A stretch of DNA of 64,000 nucleotides, from the NCBI GenBank assembly GCA_905215045.1, contig CAJMOO010000001.1, positions 1 to 64,000 on the forward strand, read 5' to 3'. The DNA comes from an uncultured bacterium. Lineage in GTDB: Bacteria; Bacillota_A; Clostridia; Lachnospirales; Lachnospiraceae. Below, piece after piece: positions 25,584 through 35,408 of this stretch. The position numbers and the translations under genes are program-made. The number at the start of each line of letters is the position of its first letter. The stretch's first letter is position 1. The notes under the pieces are model-generated. The model was given only the letters and a program-made list of their open reading frames with translations. It searched no databases and was not told where the DNA came from.

Positions 25584-27073
25584 AGGCACAGAATGGGGAT
25601 CAAAGTGCATTTTCATTTTTATATGAAGAAACATACAAAAGTAAATACTATCTGGCATTAAAATACATGAAAAATAAAGAAGCCGCAGAAGATGTGCTGC
25701 AAGATGCTTATCTGAAAGCATTTTCTAAACTAGGGACTCTGAAACAGCCAGAAGCATTCGAAGGCTGGCTTGGAATGATCGTTGCCAATACAGCAAAAAA
25801 TATGCTGGTAAAGAAGAATCCTCTTTTATTTTCAGAAATGGCGGTAGATCAGGAAGGGGAAGAATATGTCTATGATGTAGAAGACGAAGATCCGGAAAAT
25901 CAGCCCGAACTTGCATACACCAGAGAAGAAACAAAAGAACTGGTACATGTTCTGTTAGATGGTTTGTCTGAAGAACAACGAATGGCTATCTTAATGTTTC
26001 ATCTTGAAAATGCTTCAATCTCAGAGATCGCACGGGCAATGGAGTGCTCCGAAAATACAGTAAAATCAAGATTAAATTATGGACGAAAGAATCTAAAGAT
26101 TCAGGCGGAACAATTACAGAAGAAAGGATACAAACTTTACGCTGTGGCTCCAGTTTTACTTCTTGTATACTTGCTGCGTAATGATCGAAGTGTTATGGCA
26201 GCTGACAAGACATTCCTTGCAGATGGAAAAGTAATGGAGACAAAGATCCTTCGGGAATATTTCAAAAATACAGCGAAAACCACAGGAAAGATCAACAATG
26301 CAAAAGCGGTAGATACAGCAGGAAAAGCAGCGGCAAAAAGTGCTGTCAAAGGTTCTATCGTAAATAAGATTGCAGCAATTGCAGTTGCAGTCGGAGTGCT
26401 TGGTGGAAGTGCGTATGGAATTATTGCATGGAACAACCAGAGAAATCAGACAGCACAGATGGCAACCGCAACAACGAATAATCAAAATAGTACCCAAAAT
26501 ACATCGACAACAGAAAATAAAACATCATCTGCGACAACCGAAGCAACAACTGAACAGCCAAAACAGAAAGTAATGATCAGTGATGTATACAAGAAAGTTT
26601 TAACAGATGTAGAAAATGGGAAATATGAATTTCCAGATGCACAGGGAAATACAGATTATTATTATTTTGTCAGGAATATGAATAAAGACGGAATCAAGGA
26701 ACTGATCGTTGCTCCAAGATGGAGTGTAAACGAGTATACGAATTATGATATCCGAGTCTTTAGCTGCACGAATTCTGAAGAAGGCTATAAACTCTCTGTT
26801 ATTTCTGGACATGAATGGGTTTCGAATATTTCAACAAATGGCGGTGTATGTCTGCCATCCAATGGAAATGGACTTCTGATCCATAACTTCACCAAAGGAA
26901 CTGGGGAAAGCGATGTTCATCGCCTGACAATTCAGAATGGAAAGTTAGTTTATGGGGATACAGAACAAACCTTCAGCATGGGAGATTCTGAATGGGATAG
27001 CTTTGCACAGGAAAATCCTGAGGCTACTTGGACTGCGATTTCTGATAAGAGTAAAATTGAAGAGTTACAATAA
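25559..27073 (+). CDS. ECF-type sigma factor fused to a transmembrane segment and extracytoplasmic domain
   Basis: 504 residues from ATG 25559 (AGAGGAA upstream); a longer in-frame start at 25457 would lie in the leader region. Residues 1-90 are sigma region 2 (NGDQSAFSFLYEETY; EAAEDVLQDAYLKAF; WLGMIVANTAKN). About 130-185 are region 4 with a helix-turn-helix (SISEIARAMECSENTVKSRL). A basic/alanine-rich linker leads to a transmembrane helix (~285-308, AAIAVAVGVLGGSAYGIIAW), a Thr/Asn/Gln-rich spacer and a ~160-residue outer domain with DKDG-like repeats (NMNKDGIKELIVAP). Sigma activity and an outside sensor are thus on one chain, probably regulated by release or clustering; mechanism inferred. 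Confidence 0.85.
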   Translation: MEIKEAVIKAQNGDQSAFSFLYEETYKSKYYLALKYMKNKEAAEDVLQDAYLKAFSKLGTLKQPEAFEGWLGMIVANTAKNMLVKKNPLLFSEMAVDQEGEEYVYDVEDEDPENQPELAYTREETKELVHVLLDGLSEEQRMAILMFHLENASISEIARAMECSENTVKSRLNYGRKNLKIQAEQLQKKGYKLYAVAPVLLLVYLLRNDRSVMAADKTFLADGKVMETKILREYFKNTAKTTGKINNAKAVDTAGKAAAKSAVKGSIVNKIAAIAVAVGVLGGSAYGIIAWNNQRNQTAQMATATTNNQNSTQNTSTTENKTSSATTEATTEQPKQKVMISDVYKKVLTDVENGKYEFPDAQGNTDYYYFVRNMNKDGIKELIVAPRWSVNEYTNYDIRVFSCTNSEEGYKLSVISGHEWVSNISTNGGVCLPSNGNGLLIHNFTKGTGESDVHRLTIQNGKLVYGDTEQTFSMGDSEWDSFAQENPEATWTAISDKSKIEELQ

Positions 27074-27118
27074 AGCAGAGTTCTGTAGTACACCATAAAC
27101 GATAAGGAAGTGAAGCAA

Positions 27119-27658
27119 ATGAATCTGACAAAAACAAGCAAATACATAAGCCTTCTTCTTCGTCACAAACCAGAAAGAGCAGGAATTCATCTGGACCAGC
27201 ACGGATGGGCGGATGTGGAAGAATTAATCAAAGGTGTTTCCAAAACGCATATGTTCAATATGGAAATTCTTGAGGAAATCGTAAGAACTGATAATAAACA
27301 AAGATATTCATTTAACGAGGATAAAACAAAAATCCGTGCTAACCAAGGACATTCGATTCCTGTAGATGTAGAATTAGAAGAAGCAAAACCACCCAAACAA
27401 TTATGGCATGGTACAGGAGAGAAATATGTTTCAGCCATTGATGAACAAGGACTTCTTCACAAAAACAGACTATATGTTCATTTATCAACGAATGAAGAAA
27501 CTGCGATCAAAGTTGGAAAACGACACGGAAAGCCAGTTTTATATACAGTAAACGCAGAAGAAATGTATCAGGATGGATATAAGTTTTTTTTATCAAAGAA
27601 TGGTGTATGGCTGACGGATCGTGTGCCAGTGAAATATTTAGACAAGTACAAAAATTAG
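27119..27658 (+). CDS. kptA: RNA 2'-phosphotransferase (Tpt1/KptA family)
   Basis: 179 residues. Family motifs in order: [13 protein letters not shown], the H-G-W-A-D-V-E-E-L segment, [29 protein letters not shown], and V-L-Y-T-V-N-A. Tpt1 enzymes transfer a 2'-phosphate from RNA to NAD; in bacteria the natural target is uncertain because tRNA splicing is absent. ATG 27119 with AAGGAAGTG upstream is preferred over the in-frame GTG at 27110. It starts 45 nt after the sigma-factor gene. Confidence 0.92.
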   Translation: MNLTKTSKYISLLLRHKPERAGIHLDQHGWADVEELIKGVSKTHMFNMEILEEIVRTDNKQRYSFNEDKTKIRANQGHSIPVDVELEEAKPPKQLWHGTGEKYVSAIDEQGLLHKNRLYVHLSTNEETAIKVGKRHGKPVLYTVNAEEMYQDGYKFFLSKNGVWLTDRVPVKYLDKYKN

Positions 27659-27663
27659 AAATA

Positions 27664-27710
27664 TTGACAGTTGAGATTAAGTATTGTAATATTAGTTAGT
27701 AACGACTAAC
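27664..27710 (+). promoter_or_regulatory. promoter with operator palindrome for the nitroreductase
   Basis: TTGACA (27664-27669), exactly 17 nt, TAATAT (27687-27692), immediately followed by the palindrome GTTAGT-AACG-ACTAAC (27695-27710), which covers the expected transcription start. This position is typical of repressor operators; redox-sensing MarR/HxlR-type regulators use GTTAGT-like half sites, but no such regulator is in the window. Confidence 0.65.
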
Positions 27711-27733
27711 ATGATAAAAACGGAGGAAACATT

Positions 27734-28273
27734 ATGGAATTTGAGACATTATTAGAAAGCAGAAGAAGTATCCGTTCTTACGATGATTCAAAAGAAGTAA
27801 CAAAAGAACAGATCAAACAACTTGTAGAAGCAGGAATACAGGCACCATCATGGAAGAATTCACAGACAGCACGTTATTATTGTGTATTAGGAGCAGAAGC
27901 CAAAGAAAAGTTCGCAAAAGAATGCCTTCCAGAATTTAATGCAAATAATACAAAAGGAACCGGAGCTTACGTTGTAACAACATTCGTAGCAAACAGAGCT
28001 GGTTTTGACCGTTCTGGAAATCCAGATAATGAATGTGGAAATGGATGGGGTTATTATGATCTTGGATTACATAATGAGAACTTTATCTTAAAGGCCAAAG
28101 AACTTGGACTTGGTACTTTAGTTATGGGAATTCGAGATGGCGAAAAGATCAAAGAAATGTTAGAAATTCCTGAGACAGAGACAGTTGTATCTGTTATTTC
28201 TGTTGGATATATTAAAGATAATCCGCCAAAACCTAAGAGAAAAGAAGCGGATGATATTTTGAAATTTTTTTAG
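27734..28273 (+). CDS. nitroreductase-family FMN oxidoreductase
   Basis: 179 residues. LLESRRSIRSYDD and VEAGIQAPSWKNSQ at the N-terminus bind FMN phosphate; GLGTLVMGIRDGEKIKEML and VSVGYIKDNPPKPKRK at the C-terminus complete the Nfs/NfsA-like fold. NAD(P)H-dependent reduction of nitro, quinone or related compounds is expected. CGGAGGA precedes the ATG. A strong promoter with an overlapping palindrome (27664-27710) implies induction by an electrophile or redox signal. Confidence 0.88.
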   Translation: MEFETLLESRRSIRSYDDSKEVTKEQIKQLVEAGIQAPSWKNSQTARYYCVLGAEAKEKFAKECLPEFNANNTKGTGAYVVTTFVANRAGFDRSGNPDNECGNGWGYYDLGLHNENFILKAKELGLGTLVMGIRDGEKIKEMLEIPETETVVSVISVGYIKDNPPKPKRKEADDILKFF

Positions 28274-28290
28274 CTTATAATATATTATTT

Positions 28291-28343
28291 AAAAAGAACA
28301 GCCTTGCTATCATTGATCGTGATAACAAAGCTGTTCTTTTATT
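28291..28343. terminator. bidirectional terminator between nitroreductase and oleate hydratase
   Basis: AAAAGAACAGC pairs perfectly with GCTGTTCTTTT; an inner stem (TATCA/TGATA) extends the hairpin. It overlaps the last codons of the convergent oleate hydratase gene. Confidence 0.9.
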
Positions 28344-30291
28344 TTTTGATCAATTCATATTCTTTCAATAATTTCTCAATATCAGTATCTTTGATAAGCT
28401 TCAATATCCACCTTTTTAATTTCTCAACAGGCATTGGCAAGTCTGCACGTAACAAAGATTCTCCATCCATCAGTCGAACGCTTGCATCCAATAAATTTCT
28501 TACATCATACACACTTCCCCAAACTTCCGGCACTCCTCGGTCAACGCCAAGTAATCCATATACAGCCTCCATAGCAGTTCTAACAGAATATTCCGTTGTA
28601 AAGATCGTATCTCTTGGTGTCTCAGCAAACTGACCTAAAAATGCAAAATTAACACATCCATCAGGAATCACATCTGGCCGGTCACCGGCAGTTCTTGGCA
28701 TGAAAAACGCAGTAATATAAGGTAGCATTGTTGGTACAGTATTTGCATGATCTCTGGCTAACTCATCGATTTCGTCCAATGGTATTCCAATGTGATACAA
28801 CCATTCTGCCGTAATTTCTTCTCCAGTACAGTCTTTCATTGGTTTATGAATATAATTTCCTGGTGTAGCACAAAAAAGACTGTATACCCAGATACAGATT
28901 TCATCTTCTTTTTGTTCCCGAAACTGTCCCTGACGATTGATCGTCCAGCTTAACAGCCAGTTTGAATCCTCACAGGAGATAATTCCTCCAGTAACAACCT
29001 TGCCAGAAAGTGGATCTCGTTTACAGATTCGCTTGATTGCATCAATAATCTTTGTATTACTGGTAGTGATCGTTGCAGATTCCCAACGTGTTTTACTGAC
29101 ATTTTCGCAGAATTTTTCTGGATGCCCGAAGGAAGGATCTTGTTTTGCAATGTTCTTCCATAGATTCCAACATCCCGCAGTACGAATCTGGGCATCTCCA
29201 TTTGCAGGGGTGTGATGATCTCCGTAAAGAGTGCTTTCGGTACAACTTCCATTTGTCACAAAAACAAGATCATCTTTTGTTAATGGAAGGATTTTGGTTT
29301 CAGCGTTTTTGATATATTCGATACTTTTTGCAATCTTTTGATCATTTTCAAAGGAAAAGATCACATTCGTAACCTGTGTGTGAAAATGAAAGATCACACC
29401 ATTTTGTTTCAGGTATTCTACCATTGGCAGGATCAAAGATTCATACTGATTATATCTTGTGAATTTCAAAGCGGAGAAATCAGGAAGTCCTCCGATATGA
29501 TGAATAAACCGCTGTAGATACAATTTCATTTCCAAGGCACTATGCCAGTTTTCAAAAGCAAACATGGTTCGCCAATATAACCAGAAATCAGAATCAAAAA
29601 CATGTTCGTCAAAGACATCTTCAATCGTTTTATCATATAATTTTTCATTTGCGGTAAAGAACAATTTCATGATCTGTTTTCGCCCTTTATCGTCGATATT
29701 GAATTTGCCAAAATTCTCAGACGGCTTTCCTCGATGTTTTGTTGCACGGCATAAAGAATAATTTGGATCTTCTTTATTCAACCAGTAAAATTCATCTAAC
29801 ACAGAATTTTCTGGATGTTCTAAGGATGGAATACTGTGAAATAAGTCCCACAGACATTCGAAATGATCTTCCATTTCACGGCCGCCACGCATAATATAAC
29901 CACGATCAGGATCAGCAATCCCATCACAGGCACCGCCTGTAATATCGGATGCTTCTAAGATATGAATATGATCTCCTGGCATTTGTGCATCACGAATCAG
30001 AAAACAGGCAGCGGCAAGGGAAGCAAGACCGCTTCCTACAAGATAGGCAGATTTTTTCTCTACATCGTTTGGCTTCTTCGGTCTTGCAAAAGCCTCATAA
30101 TTTCCACTGGAATAATAAATTCCTTTGCTATTTTTCTTCTGTTTATTTAATTCTGTGTTTTTGTAATCGGATTTTTTCACTTCTGTTTGAGGATAAGAAT
30201 ATACAAGCTTTTCTTTTTTAGACTTTTTTAGTGTAATGATTGCAGCACCTGCCGCAGTAAGCATTCCTAGTTTTAAGATTTTTTTACCCAT
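28339..30291 (-). CDS. ohyA: oleate hydratase (myosin-cross-reactive antigen family)
   Basis: 650 residues. FAD-binding VGSGLASLAAACF at ~84-97, ILEASDITGGACDG, the catalytic-loop RGGREMEDHFECLWDLF, and the family segments FAFENWHSALEMK and RYNQYESL are intact. The enzyme adds water to the cis-9 double bond of unsaturated fatty acids, giving 10-hydroxy acids, a detoxification reaction common in gut Firmicutes. The N-terminus is extended by ~80 residues with a hydrophobic stretch (ILKLGMLTAAGAAIITL), which may anchor the protein to the membrane where its substrate is. Monocistronic. Confidence 0.93.
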   Translation of the reverse strand: MGKKILKLGMLTAAGAAIITLKKSKKEKLVYSYPQTEVKKSDYKNTELNKQKKNSKGIYYSSGNYEAFARPKKPNDVEKKSAYLVGSGLASLAAACFLIRDAQMPGDHIHILEASDITGGACDGIADPDRGYIMRGGREMEDHFECLWDLFHSIPSLEHPENSVLDEFYWLNKEDPNYSLCRATKHRGKPSENFGKFNIDDKGRKQIMKLFFTANEKLYDKTIEDVFDEHVFDSDFWLYWRTMFAFENWHSALEMKLYLQRFIHHIGGLPDFSALKFTRYNQYESLILPMVEYLKQNGVIFHFHTQVTNVIFSFENDQKIAKSIEYIKNAETKILPLTKDDLVFVTNGSCTESTLYGDHHTPANGDAQIRTAGCWNLWKNIAKQDPSFGHPEKFCENVSKTRWESATITTSNTKIIDAIKRICKRDPLSGKVVTGGIISCEDSNWLLSWTINRQGQFREQKEDEICIWVYSLFCATPGNYIHKPMKDCTGEEITAEWLYHIGIPLDEIDELARDHANTVPTMLPYITAFFMPRTAGDRPDVIPDGCVNFAFLGQFAETPRDTIFTTEYSVRTAMEAVYGLLGVDRGVPEVWGSVYDVRNLLDASVRLMDGESLLRADLPMPVEKLKRWILKLIKDTDIEKLLKEYELIKK

Positions 30292-30415
30292 TTGATACCA
30301 GCCTTTCTATTGTGATTTTAAAATAGTGTGTGTCAAAAAAGGTGGTTTTATTCTGTTAACATCTTTGGTAAAATAAAAGAACAGTTGTTTGGAAAGAATT
30401 GAGGAAAATAAAACA

Positions 30416-30760
30416 ATGAATGAAATACCAATTTATACAATCATAAAGATAGAACCAGAAGAAGCGGAGATTCCAATGTTAACTTTTTATGTAAAAGAAG
30501 ATGCCATGGATGAACCAGAAAAGATTTCAATGGAAGAATTAACATCTTATGACAGGAATCTCAAAGTCGGAGATCAAGTAGTGATCGGTGCAGATGAAAC
30601 TTTATTTCCGCTGGATATGGCAGAGAATCTTGGAATGTTTGATGACATCGATCCGTTATCCCAGATACCAGAAGTAGCTCCACGACAATGGCAGATGGAA
30701 TGGATGAATAACTATATGGATGCGTTAGAGGAGCTGGAAGATTCTACGACTGACCAGTAA
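30416..30760 (+). CDS. acidic hypothetical protein
   Basis: 114 residues from ATG 30416 (GAGGAAA ten nt upstream; a TTG 27 nt earlier is possible). Very acidic, beginning with a beta-like segment (IPIYTIIKIEPEEAE), a motif-free middle and an amphipathic C-terminal helix (WMNNYMDALEEL). No signal peptide, no cysteine. Divergent from oleate hydratase. No family recognised. Confidence 0.55.
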   Translation: MNEIPIYTIIKIEPEEAEIPMLTFYVKEDAMDEPEKISMEELTSYDRNLKVGDQVVIGADETLFPLDMAENLGMFDDIDPLSQIPEVAPRQWQMEWMNNYMDALEELEDSTTDQ

Positions 30761-30773
30761 CATAAGATGAATA

Positions 30774-30819
30774 GAAACAAAACAAGACCTTACAGTCATA
30801 AAATACCATAAGATCTTGT
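30774..30819 (-). terminator. terminator of the small minus-strand gene
   Basis: On the minus strand TAAGATCTTGT-type arms (30809-30819 with 30782-30792) form a hairpin followed by TTTTGTTTC. Confidence 0.5.
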
Positions 30820-30842
30820 CACAGGAGAAAATGGATGGTGAT

Positions 30843-31037
30843 TTAATCATCATCACGAGGTAAAAACGGTGGCCGGAAGGGGTATAATTCTTCGTAAGAT
30901 TCAAGCTCGGCTTCTGTTCTTGGAACAACCTGGATCAATCCAGTACAGTCTGTTGTAGAGCAGATGTTACACATCTCGAAGATATTTTCATCAATTTCTT
31001 CGTTTGTAAGTTCTTGTTTCTTTTTCTTATCCTTCAT
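30843..31037 (-). CDS. small cysteine-containing hypothetical protein, 64 aa
   Basis: 64 residues with GAGGAGG upstream of the start. A lysine-rich N-terminus is followed by an acidic helix and C-N-I-C-S-T-T-D-C, three cysteines that could bind a metal, then a proline/acidic tail (RPPFLPRDDD). No family name recalled. Good RBS and own terminator support a real gene. Confidence 0.6.
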   Translation of the reverse strand: MKDKKKKQELTNEEIDENIFEMCNICSTTDCTGLIQVVPRTEAELESYEELYPFRPPFLPRDDD

Positions 31038-31122
31038 GCATCGAAACCTCCTCGTTTCTTAGTATGTGATAAATTAAGAAAAATATTTTGTAAAATAAAT
31101 CCAAGAAAAAAACAGAAAATTT

Positions 31123-31284
31123 ATGGAGATCAATGTATTTATGCAGCAATTACAGATAAAACAGAAAACATGTTATATAAAACAAACCATTTTAGAGTTT
31201 AACAGTGGCGGTCATTTTGCTGATTCCGGAAAGAGGCTTGCTAAAGCGGTCAAATGGTTATTAGAAAATAGAAATGAAAATTAG
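31123..31284 (+). pseudogene. possible remnant of an alpha/beta-hydrolase gene end
   Basis: A 53-codon frame ends in SGGHFADSGKRLAKAVKWLL, which looks like the catalytic-His region and last helix of an alpha/beta hydrolase. No plausible RBS or upstream domain is present. It could be the tail of a deleted gene or a chance resemblance. The rest of 31038-31297 shows no gene. Confidence 0.3.
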
Positions 31285-31297
31285 AGAGGAAAAAACG

Positions 31298-31567
31298 ATG
31301 AACCCAAAAAGTGATGAATTATATCAGGCATTAAAAGAGAAAGATTTCCCAGATGATTTCTGCAAAGAAATCGCATATCGTCAGATGACAACCGATTACA
31401 CGATCACAAGAATGCTTGGTTATTTATATCGTATCAGTAACCCAAGAATCGAAGATGTTGTAGATGAGATGTTAGCAATCTTCAGCGACAGGGATGCGAT
31501 CATTCAGAAAAAAGAATTGGAACATGCACAGTCAGTCATCAATGACGTCTACAATCGAGGATTATAA
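31298..31567 (+). CDS. conserved hypothetical protein, 89 aa
   Basis: 89 residues from ATG 31298 with AGAGAGGA nine nt upstream. Helical and soluble (PDDFCKEIAYRQMTTDY, YLYRISNPRIEDVVDEML). It resembles small clostridial proteins of unknown role. 57 nt upstream of the NhaC-type gene, same strand. Confidence 0.6.
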   Translation: MNPKSDELYQALKEKDFPDDFCKEIAYRQMTTDYTITRMLGYLYRISNPRIEDVVDEMLAIFSDRDAIIQKKELEHAQSVINDVYNRGL

Positions 31568-31624
31568 TGTCTTTTCTTTCAAAATATTTATGACAAAAAT
31601 ATAAAAACAACGAGGCAGATTTCT

Positions 31625-33130
31625 ATGAAAGAAAAATCAATTTTACACCGGATCATTTATTATATGAATCCCAAAAGAATTGATCCATCTATGAGAAAGC
31701 TATGGATCTTTTTTATACTGTTTAATATTTTATTATTTTTTATACCAAGAAACATTTCCAGAGCATCTATCTGGATTCTTGTCCCGATGATCGGACTTTT
31801 CATTTACGCGCTTGTTACAAAAGATGTGTTTCAAAGTTCCTTGATGGGAACCTTATCTCTTTACATCTTGTGGTATAAGTGGAATGCTATTACAGCCTTT
31901 TTTAACGACTGTAAGATTGTACTGGCAGATTCAGAAAATATTGAAATGTATATGTCCTTTTTTCTGTGCGGTGGGTTAGTCATTGCAATGAAACGCAGTG
32001 GTGCAACGAAGGCATTTACCGAATATATCACAGAAAGGTTTGGAGAGAATGAAAAACTACTCTTAACGGCATCTGGCATTTATGCAGGAATCATGTCGAT
32101 CGATGATTATGTGTCTGCATTTACATCAGGTATCGCATTTTCCCCATTGATCGATAAGATCAAGAAGCCAAGACTTGCGCTTGCCTATGTCATAAGAACA
32201 TTTAGCATCTGTGTTTCCGCTATGCTTCCAGTAGGGGCGTGGGGATATTTTATTATCTTCCAGATTGCAAATGCGAAAAATATCCATGGAAAAGCAGCGG
32301 CTATGCAGATTTTCTTAAAATCAGTTCCATTTATGTTTTATGCGATCATTGCATGCATTGTAGCATTTTTATTTGCAGCAGGAATTCTGCCTAAATTCGG
32401 ACATATGAAAAAAGCATATATGATGTCCGAACAAGGGAAACAACTTGGAGAATTAACCGACGGATCAGAAGAAGAGGAAAATGATTTTGATGAAGAAGAT
32501 GAAAGAAAACAAAATATCAGTGTCCTAAATTTAGTAATTCCAATGGTAAGTGTTGTGATCGCATTGATCGCTACAGGACTTGACTGTTTTCTTGCATTTG
32601 GAATCGCTTTGGTCGTGACCGGAGTCCTTTACATTTTGCAGGGAATCATGACGATCAGTGAATATCTCCAATGTGTGATCGATGGTTTTATAGATATGCT
32701 GGACATGGTCATAATCCTTATGTTAGGATATGCAATGCAGGAAGTTATGGATACGATGGGGATGGAAGGACTGGTTCAAACGATCTGTCAGATGATTCCA
32801 GTTGTAAGCCTGATCCCATTTGTAATATTTATGATTTTTAGCTTTACTGAATTTTTATATAGTCTGAATTATACATTATATCAGATAGCAATTCCGGTCA
32901 TGATCGTTGTTCTGCCAAAATTAGGGGCGAATCTGCCACTTTGTATTGGAGCGATCATATCCGCAGGATTATTTGGCGCAAATGCCTGTGTGGTATCGGA
33001 TCTTGGAATTATTTCTGCAAGAGCCAGCCGGGTGACGGTATATGATCAATACGAAAGCTCTCTGCCGTATGTATTGATTTCAGGGGTAGTAGCAGCCATA
33101 ATGTACCTGATCGCAGGATTTATCTTCTAG
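31625..33130 (+). CDS. NhaC-type Na+/H+ antiporter family protein
   Basis: 501 residues with ~11-12 transmembrane helices and an acidic central loop ([16 protein letters not shown], ~280-296). [18 protein letters not shown] and [20 protein letters not shown] resemble the paired conserved hairpins of NhaC/ion-transporter proteins. Substrate uncertain: Na+/H+ exchange, or an amine or carboxylate antiport. It sits directly upstream of potABCD with a 47-nt gap and no clear terminator, so a linked role in polyamine handling is possible. Confidence 0.8.
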   Translation: MKEKSILHRIIYYMNPKRIDPSMRKLWIFFILFNILLFFIPRNISRASIWILVPMIGLFIYALVTKDVFQSSLMGTLSLYILWYKWNAITAFFNDCKIVLADSENIEMYMSFFLCGGLVIAMKRSGATKAFTEYITERFGENEKLLLTASGIYAGIMSIDDYVSAFTSGIAFSPLIDKIKKPRLALAYVIRTFSICVSAMLPVGAWGYFIIFQIANAKNIHGKAAAMQIFLKSVPFMFYAIIACIVAFLFAAGILPKFGHMKKAYMMSEQGKQLGELTDGSEEEENDFDEEDERKQNISVLNLVIPMVSVVIALIATGLDCFLAFGIALVVTGVLYILQGIMTISEYLQCVIDGFIDMLDMVIILMLGYAMQEVMDTMGMEGLVQTICQMIPVVSLIPFVIFMIFSFTEFLYSLNYTLYQIAIPVMIVVLPKLGANLPLCIGAIISAGLFGANACVVSDLGIISARASRVTVYDQYESSLPYVLISGVVAAIMYLIAGFIF

Positions 33131-33177
33131 AATACAGAGATAGAAAAGACTTAAAAATATGGAGGTATAGAAAATTA

Positions 33178-34626
33178 ATGGAGAAAAAACAGCCGATCAT
33201 AGAATTAAAACATATCAAAAAGTGTTATGCGAAAGATGTACCGGTTATTTATGATTTTAATCTTACGATCAATGAAGGAGAGTTTGTTACATTTTTAGGA
33301 CCTTCTGGATGTGGAAAGACAACCATCTTAAGAATGTTAGCAGGATTTGAAACACCGACAAGCGGGGAGATTTTATTTAACGGAGAAGATATCAGTGACC
33401 TTCCTCCAAATGAAAGAAAGTTTAACACCGTATTTCAAAAATACGCATTGTTTCCGCATTTAAATATCTACGATAATATTTCTTTTGGTTTAAAAGAAAA
33501 GAAAGTACCGAAGGATGAAATTGAGAAAAAAGTAAAGCGTGTACTTGAAATCGTAGATTTAGAAGGATTTGAAAAAAGAAAGATTGACAGTTTATCTGGT
33601 GGCCAGCAGCAGCGTATCGCGATCGCACGTGCGATCGTAAATGAACCGAAGATCTTATTATTAGATGAGCCGTTAAGTGCTCTTGATTATAAGATGCGTC
33701 AGGAGATGCAGATTGAATTAAAAAATATGCATAAAGAATTAGGGATTACCTTTATCTTTGTCACACATGATCAGGAAGAAGCTTTGATGATGTCTGATAA
33801 GATCGTTGTTATGTCCAAAGGACAGATCCAGCAGGTTGGAACACCGGAAGAGATTTATAATAAACCTCAGAATGCTTTTGTTGCCGACTTTATCGGAGAG
33901 AGCAATATTTTTGATGGTATTAAAAAAGAAGGAAATCTGATCCATTTTGCACATCATGATTTTGTATGTCATGATGATCACGAACCTGGAACAAGACTTG
34001 ATGTTGTCATTCGTCCAGAAGATGTTATTTTGACAACTCCAGACAAAGGAAAATTTACAGGAGAAGTGATTTCCTGTCTGTTTTGTGGTAAATTTTATGA
34101 AGTTGCCGTTTTATCAGACAAAAATGAGATTGAAGCACATATCTTACATGAGTTAACACCTGGAACAAAAGTTGGAATTGATTTTACTGCAGATACGATC
34201 CATACGATGCCAAAAGATCTGAAAGTCAATCATTACGTTGGAGTTATGGAAAAAGATGGTTATTTAAGATTGACGGATGGCTGTGTACCGGTTCCAATTA
34301 AAGAAGTCTTTGAAGGATATAAACTAGAACATGGACATATCGTAGATGAAGACAGCCATAAAGCTCATTTAGAAGGAGAAAAACTTAAAATGTTCTTCCC
34401 ATCGAAACTTGCTGATCTGAGTGATGATCCAGAAGAAGGATATTTTCAGGGAAATATCATCTCGATCATTTATAAGGGAGATCACTATAATTACCGCATT
34501 TTAAGTGAGAATAAAGTAGAATATTCGGTTGATGATGAAGATTTATGGAACATTGGTGACTTTGTCAGTGTCGTAATTCCTGAAGATGCTATGGTATTTG
34601 AGAGAGTTTCGGAGGATGCAGAATGA
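33178..34626 (+). CDS. potA: spermidine/putrescine ABC transporter ATP-binding protein, with extended C-terminus
   Basis: 482 residues, versus about 350-380 usual. Walker [10 protein letters not shown] (~41), signature LSGGQQQR (~140), Walker [12 protein letters not shown], and the switch His in VTHDQEEA are intact. A TOBE domain follows (~240-335). The extra ~140 residues to the end repeat a TOBE-like beta pattern ([34 protein letters not shown]), so there are probably two regulatory lobes. The stop overlaps the potB start (ATGA). Confidence 0.92.
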   Translation: MEKKQPIIELKHIKKCYAKDVPVIYDFNLTINEGEFVTFLGPSGCGKTTILRMLAGFETPTSGEILFNGEDISDLPPNERKFNTVFQKYALFPHLNIYDNISFGLKEKKVPKDEIEKKVKRVLEIVDLEGFEKRKIDSLSGGQQQRIAIARAIVNEPKILLLDEPLSALDYKMRQEMQIELKNMHKELGITFIFVTHDQEEALMMSDKIVVMSKGQIQQVGTPEEIYNKPQNAFVADFIGESNIFDGIKKEGNLIHFAHHDFVCHDDHEPGTRLDVVIRPEDVILTTPDKGKFTGEVISCLFCGKFYEVAVLSDKNEIEAHILHELTPGTKVGIDFTADTIHTMPKDLKVNHYVGVMEKDGYLRLTDGCVPVPIKEVFEGYKLEHGHIVDEDSHKAHLEGEKLKMFFPSKLADLSDDPEEGYFQGNIISIIYKGDHYNYRILSENKVEYSVDDEDLWNIGDFVSVVIPEDAMVFERVSEDAE

Positions 34627-35408
34627 AAAATGATAAACTAAAAAGCATCCTAGGTATTCCGTATTTCTTATTTCTGGTTATTTTTGTTGTATGTCCGGTA
34701 TTGATCTTGTTATATTATGCATTTACGAATGGAGCAGGTGAAATTTCTCTTGAGAATTTTACTTTGTTTTTTACAGATAGCAAGGCAATCGGAACGTTGA
34801 TCTACAGTGCGATGATCGCGGTTGTGACAACGATCGTCTGTCTTTTGGTCGCATATCCAGTAGCATATATTCTTGCAAAAGGAGAATTTCGACGTGGGAA
34901 TGTATTATTAATGTTATTTGTAATGCCAATGTGGATCAATTTTACCTTGCGTATCACGGCATTAAAAGAAATCTTAACATTGATCGAAGGAAATCTTGCA
35001 TTTCATCCATTCCTAAATACAGTGATCGGTATGACTTATGATTTCCTTCCATTTATGATCCTTCCAATCTATAATACGATTGCGAAGATCGATCATAGTT
35101 ATATTGAGGCAGCAAAAGACCTTGGTGCAAAGTCTTACCGTGTCTTTTTACGAGTGATCCTGCCGCTATCCATTCCTGGAATTATCAGCGGGGTTACGAT
35201 GGTATTTCTTCCATCCATGACGAATTATGTTGTGCTTGATATGATGTATAACAGCACCTATATTATGGGAAGTCTGGTTGGAAGTTATTTCAGCATGTAC
35301 GACTGGAACAATGGATCTGTTATTTCCATGATCCTTTTGATCCTGATCTTATTGCTAAGTATGATGACGGGAGAATTTTCAGACAAGGAGGACAATGCAT
35401 ATGAATAA
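34623..35408 (+). CDS. potB: spermidine/putrescine ABC transporter permease PotB
   Basis: 261 residues, six transmembrane helices, and the permease EAA loop ([28 protein letters not shown]) that contacts PotA. Overlaps potA by 4 nt and potC by 8 nt. Confidence 0.92.
   Translation: MKNDKLKSILGIPYFLFLVIFVVCPVLILLYYAFTNGAGEISLENFTLFFTDSKAIGTLIYSAMIAVVTTIVCLLVAYPVAYILAKGEFRRGNVLLMLFVMPMWINFTLRITALKEILTLIEGNLAFHPFLNTVIGMTYDFLPFMILPIYNTIAKIDHSYIEAAKDLGAKSYRVFLRVILPLSIPGIISGVTMVFLPSMTNYVVLDMMYNSTYIMGSLVGSYFSMYDWNNGSVISMILLILILLLSMMTGEFSDKEDNAYE

Noticed and set aside
26137..26497. Cysteine-rich minus-strand frames of ~100-113 residues
   Set aside because: They are antisense shadows of the alanine-rich linker and transmembrane region of the fused sigma factor.
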